Assembly (NCBI GenBank): GCA_910583755.1
Contig: CAJTZO010000017.1
Span: forward strand, 1 to 55,442
Origin: an uncultured Clostridia bacterium
GTDB taxonomy: Bacteria > Bacillota > Clostridia > Lachnospirales > Anaerotignaceae
Direction of reading: 5' to 3'
Length of the DNA stretch: 55,442 nt
The position numbers and the translations under genes were made by a program. The notes beneath the pieces are model-generated. The model was not told the DNA's origin and made no database searches. It saw nothing but the letters and a program-made list of their open reading frames with translations. This document shows, one piece after another, positions 6,970 to 15,193 of the stretch (position 1 is its first letter; the number at the start of each line of letters is the position of its first letter).

Positions 6970-8274
6970 TTATTTTTTGGGTATTTTTAATTTATCTCCA
7001 GCTTTTACATAATCCGTTTCTTTTTTTCCGTTGGCTTCTAATATTCTAGTATATTGTGTGCCGTCACCATAAAATTTTTGTGCCAGTGACCACCATGTGT
7101 CACTTCCCGTTACAGTATACCAGTCAAAATTTCCTTCGTCATTGTTTGTTGCATCACTTACATTTGCTGTAGTATTTGTATTATTTGTTGTTTGTCCTTC
7201 TTGTCCTTCTGATGTTGTTGGTGTTCCTCCAGCTTTTAATGTATTCAATTCTTCTTCTAATTTTAAATTGTCCATTTGTAATGCTTCATATTTTGCACTA
7301 ATATCTTCATTTTCTGCAATAGTTCTTTCTGCCGCTTTTAATTTACTTGCCAAAGAAACACAACGGAATCCTAAAAAGCCAATCAAAGCAATTAAAATTA
7401 CGGAGAATAAAATACTTAATTTTTTACCTGGACGAAAAGAGATACTATCTTCATCATCATAGTCATCACTATACAATTCATCTAAATCCATTTGCTTTGC
7501 GCCTCTTGCTAAATCATAATTGTCAAAATCATAGTGACGATTTCTTCTACCTTCCCTGTTTTCTGGATTTTCTTCTCTTCCACCAGGACCAGGAATAGTA
7601 ATTTCAATTTCTTGCATTAAAGGTCCTTTGCGTGGGTTTTCTTCTTGTGTATGATAGGTATTATTTTCAGGGTATTCAGAATCTTGATAAGAGTTTTGGT
7701 ATACATTATAATTTGTATCTTGACTTACCCCATAGTCTGCTTGTTCCTGGTATGCGTTGTCATGATAATCATCGAAATCATTATAAGGCTGGCGTGACGA
7801 ATACTGAGGCGTAAAATTTATATTTTGTGTTTGATACATATTCTGATTGTCAAACCCTGTTTGTGTTTGATACATATTTTGATTGTCAAGTTCTGTTTGT
7901 GTATGATACATATTTTGATTATCAAACCCTACTTGTGTATGATACATGCTTTCATCTTCAGATTGAATGGTTTGAAATCTCATAGTATACTGCTGGTCAG
8001 CATCTTCTTGTGCATAGCGGCGTGTTCTTCTGCCAACGATGGTTTCGTCCCCACCTCCTCCGCTCCAATCTAAAGAAGTCATTGTATTTTGACTTACTTC
8101 ATTTGTTTGTTCCATGTTGTTTGTTCTGTTTCTTCTGCGGTACATGGTTGCAGTATCAGAACCTGCAAGTGCATGTGTGTCCATAATTCTGTCAACAATT
8201 TCTTCTGGTTGTAAATTTTCATACCGTTTTCGTTCCTTATTTTCATTGTATCCATTATAATTTTCTTTTTCCAT
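6970..8274 (-). CDS. Single-pass membrane protein with cytoplasmic repeats and a C-terminal LysM domain
   Basis: This is a 434-residue protein. The long N-terminal part (1-280) is acidic and rich in N, Q, Y and D, with four in-frame 12-residue repeats of type MYxTQxxxDNQN at about 110-157. A hydrophobic span (about 285-307) is the only membrane segment. A short coiled coil (308-346), a Thr/Asn/Gly linker (347-380) and a LysM domain (about 384-434; YTVTGSDTWWSLAQKFYGDG) follow. LysM binds peptidoglycan sugars, so the C-terminus should face the wall and the repeat region the cytoplasm. The start at 8274 has GGAGG 6 nt upstream; a longer frame from 8298 does not. Function unknown; it precedes rho in a likely operon. 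Confidence 0.75.
   Translation of the reverse strand: MEKENYNGYNENKERKRYENLQPEEIVDRIMDTHALAGSDTATMYRRRNRTNNMEQTNEVSQNTMTSLDWSGGGGDETIVGRRTRRYAQEDADQQYTMRFQTIQSEDESMYHTQVGFDNQNMYHTQTELDNQNMYQTQTGFDNQNMYQTQNINFTPQYSSRQPYNDFDDYHDNAYQEQADYGVSQDTNYNVYQNSYQDSEYPENNTYHTQEENPRKGPLMQEIEITIPGPGGREENPENREGRRNRHYDFDNYDLARGAKQMDLDELYSDDYDDEDSISFRPGKKLSILFSVILIALIGFLGFRCVSLASKLKAAERTIAENEDISAKYEALQMDNLKLEEELNTLKAGGTPTTSEGQEGQTTNNTNTTANVSDATNNDEGNFDWYTVTGSDTWWSLAQKFYGDGTQYTRILEANGKKETDYVKAGDKLKIPKK
7827..7970 (-). repeat. In-gene 36-bp tandem repeat (four units)
   Basis: The block TTGATACATA or ATGATACATA recurs at 7831, 7867, 7903 and 7939, exactly 36 bp apart. The period is a whole number of codons and encodes the 12-residue repeats of the LysM protein. 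The units differ at several positions, mostly conservative in the protein. Confidence 0.85.
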
Positions 8275-8705
8275 GCTTATCCTCCACTTTTTGTACACGA
8301 TAAGGTACTCTCTTTATTTTATCACAAAAACAGCAACGTGTCGATAAAGCCGACACGTAAAATGCTTTTTATTTTATATATTCTTTTATTATTTTAATCA
8401 TTTATACGAAAAGTGTCAACTAATACATTTTTTAAGATAATGAAGTCAAAAAGATGGTTTTTTATAGTTTACAATGAAGTGCAAGACTTTCAAACTTTTT
8501 GTTTTCAATAGATTTTAAATTGTTTATTATTACTATGTACCTACAGAAGTGAAAGAAAAATAGGGTTTGAATGACATACATTTTCGACAAAAAATTATTA
8601 TTTTTCTGTATGGATTATCCTCTTTACTTTATGGGTAATATTGATTATACTGAATGAGGGATTTTGTTGTTATGCTACATTTCTGTAACAAATACTGCAT
8701 ACTAT
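8275..8705. other. Intergenic region between the LysM gene and mecA
   Basis: The two genes diverge here, so the region should contain both promoters. Apart from the short hairpin at 8336-8358 (ACGTGTCG pairing with CGACACGT) and the mecA promoter beginning at 8706, I see only AT-rich sequence. No reading frame with a ribosome binding site and no known riboswitch pattern is evident. The hairpin could be a weak terminator or an operator. Confidence 0.5.
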
Positions 8706-8733
8706 TTGTATAATATAAAAAATATGTTATAAT
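8706..8733 (+). promoter_or_regulatory. Probable promoter of mecA
   Basis: TTGTAT (8706-8711), a 16-nt spacer and a perfect TATAAT (8728-8733) lie 46 nt upstream of the proposed TTG start at 8780. Confidence 0.6.
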
Positions 8734-8779
8734 GTAATTGTGCTATCAGTAAATGTATTTCAATAAGGATGTGATTGAA

Positions 8780-9430
8780 TTGAAAATAGAAAAAATAAAC
8801 GAAAGTCAAATTAAACTCATATTAACACAAGCCGATTTATCAGAACGTAATATTAAATTGGAAGATTTAACCATACCATCTGAAAAAACACAAGCACTTT
8901 TTCATGATATTATGGAAAAAGCATTAGAGGAATATGACTTTATTTCAGAAAACACACCACTTATGGTGGAGGCTGTACCTGTAGGATTAGATGGCATTAT
9001 GATTATTGTAACAAAGATAGATAATAAAAATCAGGAATCGCTTGGGGCAAAAATTCTTTCTCAGCAAAAAGATTTACACCGCTTTAAAAGAAAACCACTT
9101 GTCTTTCAAGAAGGGGAAGCAGACAAAAATAGTGACATTTTAATTTATTCTTTTGAAAAATTAGATGATGTGATTGATTTTAGTTTGCGTATTTCAGATA
9201 CTTACCATGATGCTAGTTCTCTTTACAAGATGGATGATAAATATTTCCTTGTATTGCAGATGAAACAAGATGGAGATGAAAATAAAACAGAGGAGTTGGA
9301 ATTAATATTAGGGGAATATGGACAGAAACATATTTCTATACAGCTTTCTAAATATTACCTCATAGAACATGGTGAAGCGATGATTGAAAACAAGGCAATT
9401 ACCCTTCTTTCAAAGTGTTTTGCTTGTTAA
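8780..9430 (+). CDS. mecA: MecA-family ClpC adaptor protein
   Basis: MecA adaptors deliver substrates to the ClpC unfoldase and ClpP protease; in B. subtilis they control competence. The 216-residue protein fits the family: the N-terminal block IEKINESQIKLILTQADL, a mid region SEKTQALFHDIMEKALEEYDF followed by LMVEAVPVGLDGIMIIVTKI, a charged linker, and a C-terminal ClpC-binding-like domain (DILIYSFEKLDDVIDF onward). I start it at the TTG at 8780 because family members begin MKIEKxN and AAGGA lies upstream; the ATG at 8753 has no ribosome binding site. The partner clpC is not in this window and the substrates are unknown. Confidence 0.85.
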   Translation: MKIEKINESQIKLILTQADLSERNIKLEDLTIPSEKTQALFHDIMEKALEEYDFISENTPLMVEAVPVGLDGIMIIVTKIDNKNQESLGAKILSQQKDLHRFKRKPLVFQEGEADKNSDILIYSFEKLDDVIDFSLRISDTYHDASSLYKMDDKYFLVLQMKQDGDENKTEELELILGEYGQKHISIQLSKYYLIEHGEAMIENKAITLLSKCFAC

Positions 9431-9476
9431 AAACTTTAAGAGAGTTTGACTTTATGAAACAGAAAAATAAGATTTC

Positions 9477-9662
9477 AGTTTGTCAAAAAATAGCCCTTAA
9501 ACTCCCCAAAGAACCTTAATGTGAACTAACGTTTCGCTAGAAAGATTGATTTTATGAGGAAAAACGTTAGTTTTTCCAAGAAAGTTTTTTGTCCAACTTT
9601 TTTTTAAGAAAGTTGGTGGGTGTGAGTGAAACCCACAAAAAAAGACTTTATTGACAGACTGA
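9477..9662 (+). repeat. Hairpin-rich intergenic repeat, copy B
   Basis: The copy contains, in order, an AACTAACGTTTCGCT block whose inverse AAACGTTAGTT follows about 30 nt later, the hairpin CCAACTTT/AAAGTTGG (9593-9617), the GTGGGT/ACCCAC hairpin (9616-9635), and the tail GACTTTATTGACAGACTGAG. The same order is found at 33002-33198 and 54431-54636. It lies between the convergent mecA and hppA genes. Confidence 0.8.
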
Positions 9663-9679
9663 GATTTATCAATTAATGT

Positions 9680-9883
9680 AAACTGTAGGCAATCGGAAAG
9701 ACTGAGATGATATTTTGTTTATAAGATAAAAGATAAGGTTTTTTGGTTTTGATTCCCTTTTTCTTTTGTAAACAGAAAAAAATTTTTTCGATTGCCTACA
9801 GTTTGTGTTCTGTTTGGAACTTTATTTAATTTTTGTCAAACAAGATGGAAGTTTTTTGTTAAGCTTTTTTTCAAAAAAACTTA
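9680..9883. repeat. Diverged inverted and direct copies of the 105-bp repeat
   Basis: AAACTGTAGGCAATCGG (9680-9696) is the inverse of the CGATTGCCTACAGTTT at 9789-9804, and both match the unit of the array at 4561-5033. From 9789 the resemblance continues through TTTGTCAAACAAGATGGAAG and TTGTTAAGCTTTTTTTCA to the hppA stop codon at 9881. The hppA reading frame therefore ends right at the repeat boundary. Confidence 0.7.
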
Positions 9884-11866
9884 TAATAAACTACCAATGG
9901 TTAAAAACAGTGGAGAAAATACTAAGGCAACAATGGTCATCAATTTAATTAAAATATTGATGGAAGGACCAGAAGTATCCTTAAATGGGTCACCTACAGT
10001 GTCCCCTACAACAGCCGCTTTATGTGCGTCGCTTCCTTTTCCACCATGATTTCCTTCTTCAATATATTTTTTTGCATTATCCCAAGCGCCACCTGCGTTT
10101 GACATAAAAATTGCCATCATAACACCTGTTACAAGTGCGCCCGCAAGCAGTCCACCAAGTGCGCCTGTTCCTAAAAGAATGCCAACTGCTAAAGGTGCAA
10201 TAACTGCCATAATACCGGGTACTAACATTTCTTTTAAGGCAGCAGTTGTGGAAATTTCAACACATTTTTTGTAATCTGGTTTTGTAGTACCTTCCATAAT
10301 GCCTGGGATGGTGTGGAATTGTCTTCTTACTTCTTCAATCATCTGAAACGCTGCTTTTCCAACGGATTCCATTGTAAAGGCAGAAAATAAAAATGGTAAC
10401 ATACCACCAATAAATAGCCCCATAATGACACGTGGCTCTAAAATGGAAATAGAATGTAGAGAAACTGCTTCCGCATAAGATACAAATAATGCTAATGCTG
10501 TTAAAGCTGCGGAACCAATCGCAAACCCTTTTCCCATTGCAGCAGTTGTATTTCCTACAGCATCCAATTTATCTGTAATTTCTCTAACAGAATGTTCTAA
10601 TCCACTCATTTCTGCAATACCACCTGCATTATCTGCAATAGGTCCATAAGCATCTACTGCAACTGTGATGCCTGTAGTGGAAAGCATACCAACGGCTGCT
10701 AAAGCAATACCATATAATCCATTCACAGAATAGGCTGCAAAAATGCCAATACAAATTAAAATAACTGGTACAGCAGCAGATTGCATACCAACGGCTAATC
10801 CACTAATAATTGCTGTTCCGGGACCAGTTTCTGCTTGGTCTGCAATTTTCTTTACAAAATTATAATCAGATGAAGTATATACTTCTGTAATAATACCAAT
10901 AAGAAGCCCTACAATTAGTCCTGCAATGACAGCAACTGCCGCTTTCATATTGCCAAAAAGAAGATTGCTCAGTGCCAAAGAACCAACCACTACAATAGCG
11001 GAAGAAACATAAGAACCCATTCTTAATGCTTTTTGTGGATTATTATTTCCTCCATGTACAAAAAAGGTACCAATCATAGAAGCCAATATTCCGCAAGCAG
11101 AAAGCACTAAGGGAAATAAGGCACCTTCTGCACTAAAATATACAATGCCTAATGTAATGGCGGAAACAATAGAACCAACATAAGACTCAAATAAGTCTGC
11201 ACCCATACCTGCTACGTCACCGACATTGTCACCAACATTATCTGCAATAACTGCTGGGTTACGAGGGTCATCTTCTGGAATTCCAGCTTCTACTTTACCA
11301 ACTAAATCTGCACCAACATCAGCAGCTTTGGTATAAATGCCACCTCCGACGCGTCCAAACAATGCAATGGAAGACGCACCTAAACTAAAACCAGAAAGAA
11401 CACTAACATCTTTTGTAATCAGGTACACAATGCTTACACCAAACAAGCCTAAACCAACAACAGACATACCCATAACAGCACCACCAGAAAAAGCAGTAGA
11501 AAGTGCTTTATTGATACCACCTGTTTTTGCAGCATTTGCTGTACGCACATTTGCTTTAGTTGCTACATTCATGCCAAAGTAGCCAGCTAATGTGGAAAAT
11601 AGAGCACCAACTGCAAAGCAAATTGCTGTTGTAATACCAATGCCAAAGCAAATTAATACAAATAATACCAATACAAAAATAATTAGTATTTTATATTCTG
11701 CTTTTAAAAAAGCATTTGCACCTTCACGTATTGCTAGGGCAATTTCTTGCATACGTTGTGTTCCTTCCTGCTCTTTACTGATTTTTGAGGCTAGTAAAAA
11801 AGCAAAAACCAATGCTGCAATCCCTAATATTGGTGCAGAAAAAATGATGTTTCCTGAAAGCTCCAT
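9881..11866 (-). CDS. hppA: Membrane-bound ion-pumping pyrophosphatase (K+-dependent type)
   Basis: This enzyme couples hydrolysis of pyrophosphate to pumping of H+ or Na+ across the membrane. The 661-residue, roughly 16-helix protein shows the substrate-site sequences DVGADLVGKVE and GIPEDDPRNPAVIADNVGD, and a C-terminal GDTVGDPFKDTSGPS. The motif GNTTAAMGKGF has alanine where K+-independent enzymes carry lysine, so it belongs to the K+-stimulated group. Whether Na+ or H+ is pumped cannot be told by eye. AGGAGGG precedes the ATG. It is a single-gene unit, convergent with mecA, and its last codons abut a repeat. Confidence 0.95.
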   Translation of the reverse strand: MELSGNIIFSAPILGIAALVFAFLLASKISKEQEGTQRMQEIALAIREGANAFLKAEYKILIIFVLVLFVLICFGIGITTAICFAVGALFSTLAGYFGMNVATKANVRTANAAKTGGINKALSTAFSGGAVMGMSVVGLGLFGVSIVYLITKDVSVLSGFSLGASSIALFGRVGGGIYTKAADVGADLVGKVEAGIPEDDPRNPAVIADNVGDNVGDVAGMGADLFESYVGSIVSAITLGIVYFSAEGALFPLVLSACGILASMIGTFFVHGGNNNPQKALRMGSYVSSAIVVVGSLALSNLLFGNMKAAVAVIAGLIVGLLIGIITEVYTSSDYNFVKKIADQAETGPGTAIISGLAVGMQSAAVPVILICIGIFAAYSVNGLYGIALAAVGMLSTTGITVAVDAYGPIADNAGGIAEMSGLEHSVREITDKLDAVGNTTAAMGKGFAIGSAALTALALFVSYAEAVSLHSISILEPRVIMGLFIGGMLPFLFSAFTMESVGKAAFQMIEEVRRQFHTIPGIMEGTTKPDYKKCVEISTTAALKEMLVPGIMAVIAPLAVGILLGTGALGGLLAGALVTGVMMAIFMSNAGGAWDNAKKYIEEGNHGGKGSDAHKAAVVGDTVGDPFKDTSGPSINILIKLMTIVALVFSPLFLTIGSLL

Positions 11867-12208
11867 AAAAATCCCTCCTTATTAAGAAAATAATAGTTTC
11901 TATCTTTTATTATAAACAATAAAGAGCGTTTTGTCATTATGAAATATTTAATTTTCTTTTTGTTCACAAAGATAGGATTTATTAGATTTATGGAATAGGA
12001 TTTCATTTTCCTATTACATATTGTCTGACAAAAAACACTTTTTTTTGTTCTGTTGTTGTATCTCTTGTAATCATATAAATAAATAGCCTATTTGCTCGAA
12101 ATTTGGAATATAGCATAATTCCTATTACTTTTAATGTTTCTGTTAGATTACAATTAAAACGATATATCCCCATTTGGTAAGAATTTGGATATAGTTTCCA
12201 TAAAATAA
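11867..12208. other. Upstream region of hppA and of the chemoreceptor gene, left part
   Basis: This is AT-rich divergent intergenic DNA. Open frames of 60-87 codons exist on the minus strand, but none has a ribosome binding site and one begins inside the palindrome that follows. I see no RNA gene. Confidence 0.45.
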
Positions 12209-12262
12209 CATTTTTTGCTATAAAATATAGTAAATATTTACTATATTTTATAGCAAAAAATG
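12209..12262. repeat. Perfect 54-bp palindrome
   Basis: The 27 bases from CATTTTTTGCTATAAAATAT onward are followed directly by their exact reverse complement, with no loop. The centre is AAAT|ATTT between 12235 and 12236 and symmetry stops at 12208/12263. It lies in the long gap between hppA and the divergently read chemoreceptor gene. It could form a 27-bp hairpin in RNA or a cruciform in DNA; it has no T-run and is not a normal terminator. Confidence 0.95.
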
Positions 12263-12531
12263 ACATTCATTTTAGATTTTTTAAGGGTTTTTCTATTTTA
12301 TTCTTTTTTGATTTGTGCTATATTTACGATAAAAGTCGGATAGAACTGCAATTATTTCAATAATTTATTTCCTATTTTCCTTTTTTACTTCAAAACGTCT
12401 ATTCAATATTGATAATGTTTATCATAAAATTTTGGAGATTTTGTTATATTATATTGAAAAATATGTTCGCATTTGTTATAATGTGTTTATCAATTCTGTG
12501 TGTAAGGAAAAAAATGAAGGGGCTGTGTATC

Positions 12532-14544
12532 ATGATAAAAAAATTAAATAGTTTACGTTTTAAAATGATGGGAGGAATTTTATTACCTAGCCTTGTTGTA
12601 TTTATTTTAACAGGTATATTTATCACTAATTCTGTTGGTGAATCCACTCATCAACTGATTGTAGAAAAACTATCGGCTGATGCGATTGCTGTTTCTAATG
12701 AAGCAAATGAGTTTTTTGCAAAACATATTGCAAAAGTGGAAGCGATTGCTGCTGACTATACCATTGAGCAGGAAATGTTAGAAACACCACCTGATGTTGC
12801 TTTTGCCGATACACCTCTATTTCATTCTGTATATCAAACACTTTCAAAACAACAGATGATTGATTCTGATACTGTGTTAGCTGTTTTTGTTGCAGATATA
12901 GATTCTTCGCAATTTATGATGTCTGATGGCTATGTTACTGGTCCAAATTATGACATTGTTTCCAGACCTTGGTATAATGCAGTAACCACAAATCAAACAG
13001 TAATTACATTACCTTATACAGATATTAATACTGGTAAAACGGTTGTAACGATTGCTTCCCCTATTGTACAAAGCAATACAAGCAATGTGGTAGGTGTTGC
13101 TGCTATTGACATTAGTCTTGAAAGCATTTTTAGAATTATGAATAATTATGAGGTAGGGGATTCTGGTTTTCTTGTTTGTACTGGACCAGCAGGAACAATT
13201 CTATATCATCCAAATAGCACTTATATTAATAAAAATTTTTCAGAAACAAATTTTTCAGATGAAATCAAAAAGGCAGTTCTTGCCTCTGAATATGATGATT
13301 ACACTTTTAGCGTAGATGGAAAAGAATATTATGGTTCTTTGGCTGAAATTGGTGAAACAGGATTTATGGTATTAACTTGTATGCCAGAAAGTGAAGCTAT
13401 GATAGCATATCATAATACAACAAATCAAATTCGTGTTGCTTTTTTCTTTAGTTTATTGATTATTGCAATTTGTGTTTTTATCCTTTCTAAAATGATTATT
13501 AAACCTTTATTATCTTTAAGAAATATTGCACAATCTATTGCAGACGGTAATTTAGATGTTACAATGGATATACATACTTCTGATGAGATTGGTCAAGTTT
13601 CTATTGCTTTTTCTAAAACAGTAGAACAACTGAAAAAGTATATTGTTTATATTGATGAAATTGCAAGTATATTAACACAGATTTCAATAGGTAATCTTGT
13701 GTTTACCTTAAAAAATGATTATGAGGGTGAATTTTCTAAAATCAAAGATTCTCTTTTAGAAATTAGAACAAATTTAACAACAACACTAGAACATGTAACC
13801 ATATCTTCTAATAAAGTATTAGAAAATTCTATGCACATGTCTGATAATGCACTTGCTTTGGCACAAGGTGCAACAGAACAAGCGAGTGCAGTAGAAGAAC
13901 TTGCAGCTTCTTTGAATGATGTTTCCCGTCATGTAAGTTCTAGTGCACAAAGGGCAGAAAATGCAAATCAACAAGTAATTTCTGTTGGAAAACATATTTC
14001 TATTAGTGATGAAAAAATGAAAGAAGTATTGTATTCTATCCAGCATATTAATGAATTTTCTTCCCAAATTAAGGCGATTATTAAAACCATTGAAGATATT
14101 GCTTTCCAGACCAATATATTAGCACTGAATGCGGCTGTAGAGGCTGCCCGTGCTGGAACAGCAGGAAAGGGATTTGCAGTTGTTGCGGATGAAGTACGAA
14201 ATCTTGCAGGAAAAAGTGCAGAAGCGGCAAAAAATACAACAGAATTGATTGTGCGAACAGTAGATGCCGTTGCAGACAGTACAAAAATTGCACATGATGC
14301 AGCAACAGCAATGAGTAAAGTAGTAGAGGGTGCAGATGCGATTATTTTGGAATTAAATGAAATTTCTAAAATGTCAATGGAGCAATCAAATGCAATTTCT
14401 CAAATTACGATAGGAATTGACCAGATTTCTTCAGTTGTTTCCACAAACTCTGCTTCTGCAGAAGAAACTTCTGCTGCGGTTAATGTACTTTCTTCACAAG
14501 CGAAAGTAATGGAAAAAGAAATTAAACGTTTTAAATTATCTTAA
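12532..14544 (+). CDS. Methyl-accepting chemotaxis protein with dCache sensor
   Basis: This is a transmembrane chemoreceptor that would signal to CheA/CheW. The chain of about 670 residues has a first membrane helix (about 12-32), a periplasmic-type double Cache sensor (about 40-290; MMSDGYVTGPNYD, SRPWYNAV, VVTIASPIVQ and GVAAIDISLESI), a second membrane helix (about 302-322), a HAMP domain and a long coiled-coil output domain with the tip EDIAFQTNILALNAAVEA and GFAVVADEVRNLAGKSAEAA. No C-terminal CheR/CheB-binding pentapeptide is visible. I start at 12532 (GAAGGGG upstream); the ATG at 12514 with AAGGA is a real alternative. No other chemotaxis gene is nearby, so it is an orphan receptor here; the ligand is unknown. 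Confidence 0.92.
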   Translation: MIKKLNSLRFKMMGGILLPSLVVFILTGIFITNSVGESTHQLIVEKLSADAIAVSNEANEFFAKHIAKVEAIAADYTIEQEMLETPPDVAFADTPLFHSVYQTLSKQQMIDSDTVLAVFVADIDSSQFMMSDGYVTGPNYDIVSRPWYNAVTTNQTVITLPYTDINTGKTVVTIASPIVQSNTSNVVGVAAIDISLESIFRIMNNYEVGDSGFLVCTGPAGTILYHPNSTYINKNFSETNFSDEIKKAVLASEYDDYTFSVDGKEYYGSLAEIGETGFMVLTCMPESEAMIAYHNTTNQIRVAFFFSLLIIAICVFILSKMIIKPLLSLRNIAQSIADGNLDVTMDIHTSDEIGQVSIAFSKTVEQLKKYIVYIDEIASILTQISIGNLVFTLKNDYEGEFSKIKDSLLEIRTNLTTTLEHVTISSNKVLENSMHMSDNALALAQGATEQASAVEELAASLNDVSRHVSSSAQRAENANQQVISVGKHISISDEKMKEVLYSIQHINEFSSQIKAIIKTIEDIAFQTNILALNAAVEAARAGTAGKGFAVVADEVRNLAGKSAEAAKNTTELIVRTVDAVADSTKIAHDAATAMSKVVEGADAIILELNEISKMSMEQSNAISQITIGIDQISSVVSTNSASAEETSAAVNVLSSQAKVMEKEIKRFKLS

Positions 14545-14550
14545 TTATAA

Positions 14551-14585
14551 AAACCCTTGAAGATTTTTCTTCAAGGGTTTTTATT
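14551..14585 (+). terminator. Rho-independent terminator of the chemoreceptor gene
   Basis: AAACCCTTGAAG (14551-14562) pairs with CTTCAAGGGTTT (14569-14580), followed by TTATTT. It begins 7 nt past the stop. Confidence 0.9.
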
Positions 14586-14707
14586 TATGAAAGGAATTTG
14601 ATACTAGAAATATTTCATTTTTTGTTAATATAATTATACCATAAAAATAGCTAAAATACAATTCTATTTCTTTTAGTCAAATACAACAACAATATCAATT
14701 ATGTAAA

Positions 14708-15190
14708 ATGATGGAGACCAACCAAAAAACAAAACATTTTGGTTTGATTTTGACTGAACAAGATGCAAAGTTAATATTACAAGAACGAAATCATACTTTA
14801 CGAGAGCAGAGACGGATAGAATTGGGGGAAAGTATAATTCCTAAAATGATTTATGAATTTTGTGATTCTGATTTTATTGACCAAAATAATTACGTTAGTA
14901 CCATGATACGATTACAGGAGATATTTTATTTATATAAAAATGAAATGCAAGATGAAATTACAGATGATGAACTTTTGCATTTGATGAAAGAACAGTTTGA
15001 TCAGATATGCTTTGGAGATTTAGAATATTTAGAAGGAACTTGCTTATATCATTTTTCACAAGCAATCAGAGCAGGATACCATGAATATCAGTCTTCTGAT
15101 GGTTATGGAGAATATGCAAAATTTGACGAAGTTAAAAGATGGGACTATGAACTTTATTTGCAAACATTAAAAGAACTTCGCTGGAGGTAA
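14708..15190 (+). CDS. Protein of unknown function, first gene of a two-gene unit (possibly DUF6323-like)
   Basis: This is a 160-residue soluble, acidic protein without signal peptide or membrane segment. Its N-terminal stretch FGLILTEQDAKLILQERNHTL and the later DELLHLMKEQFDQICFGDLE and YEYQSSDGYGEYAKFDEV-like region remind me of DUF6323 proteins from Lachnospiraceae, but that is from memory and not tested. There is no clear ribosome binding site before the ATG at 14708, so the start is uncertain. It ends 3 nt before the next gene, which has a strong ribosome binding site, so the two are probably one transcript. No function can be assigned. Confidence 0.75.
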   Translation: MMETNQKTKHFGLILTEQDAKLILQERNHTLREQRRIELGESIIPKMIYEFCDSDFIDQNNYVSTMIRLQEIFYLYKNEMQDEITDDELLHLMKEQFDQICFGDLEYLEGTCLYHFSQAIRAGYHEYQSSDGYGEYAKFDEVKRWDYELYLQTLKELRWR

Positions 15191-15193
15191 ACT

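Noticed and set aside
7827..7970. 36-bp-spaced repeats looked like a small CRISPR array
   Set aside because: The repeats are contiguous without unique spacers, in frame with the LysM protein, and encode a 12-residue protein repeat.
8336..8358. Hairpin ACGTGTCG/CGACACGT as a terminator
   Set aside because: The following sequence is only loosely T-rich and the location between divergent genes gives it nothing to terminate; kept as an unassigned hairpin in the intergenic note.
12003..12266. 87-codon open frame on the minus strand upstream of hppA
   Set aside because: It has no ribosome binding site, begins within the 54-bp palindrome, and its composition is what AT-rich DNA gives by chance.
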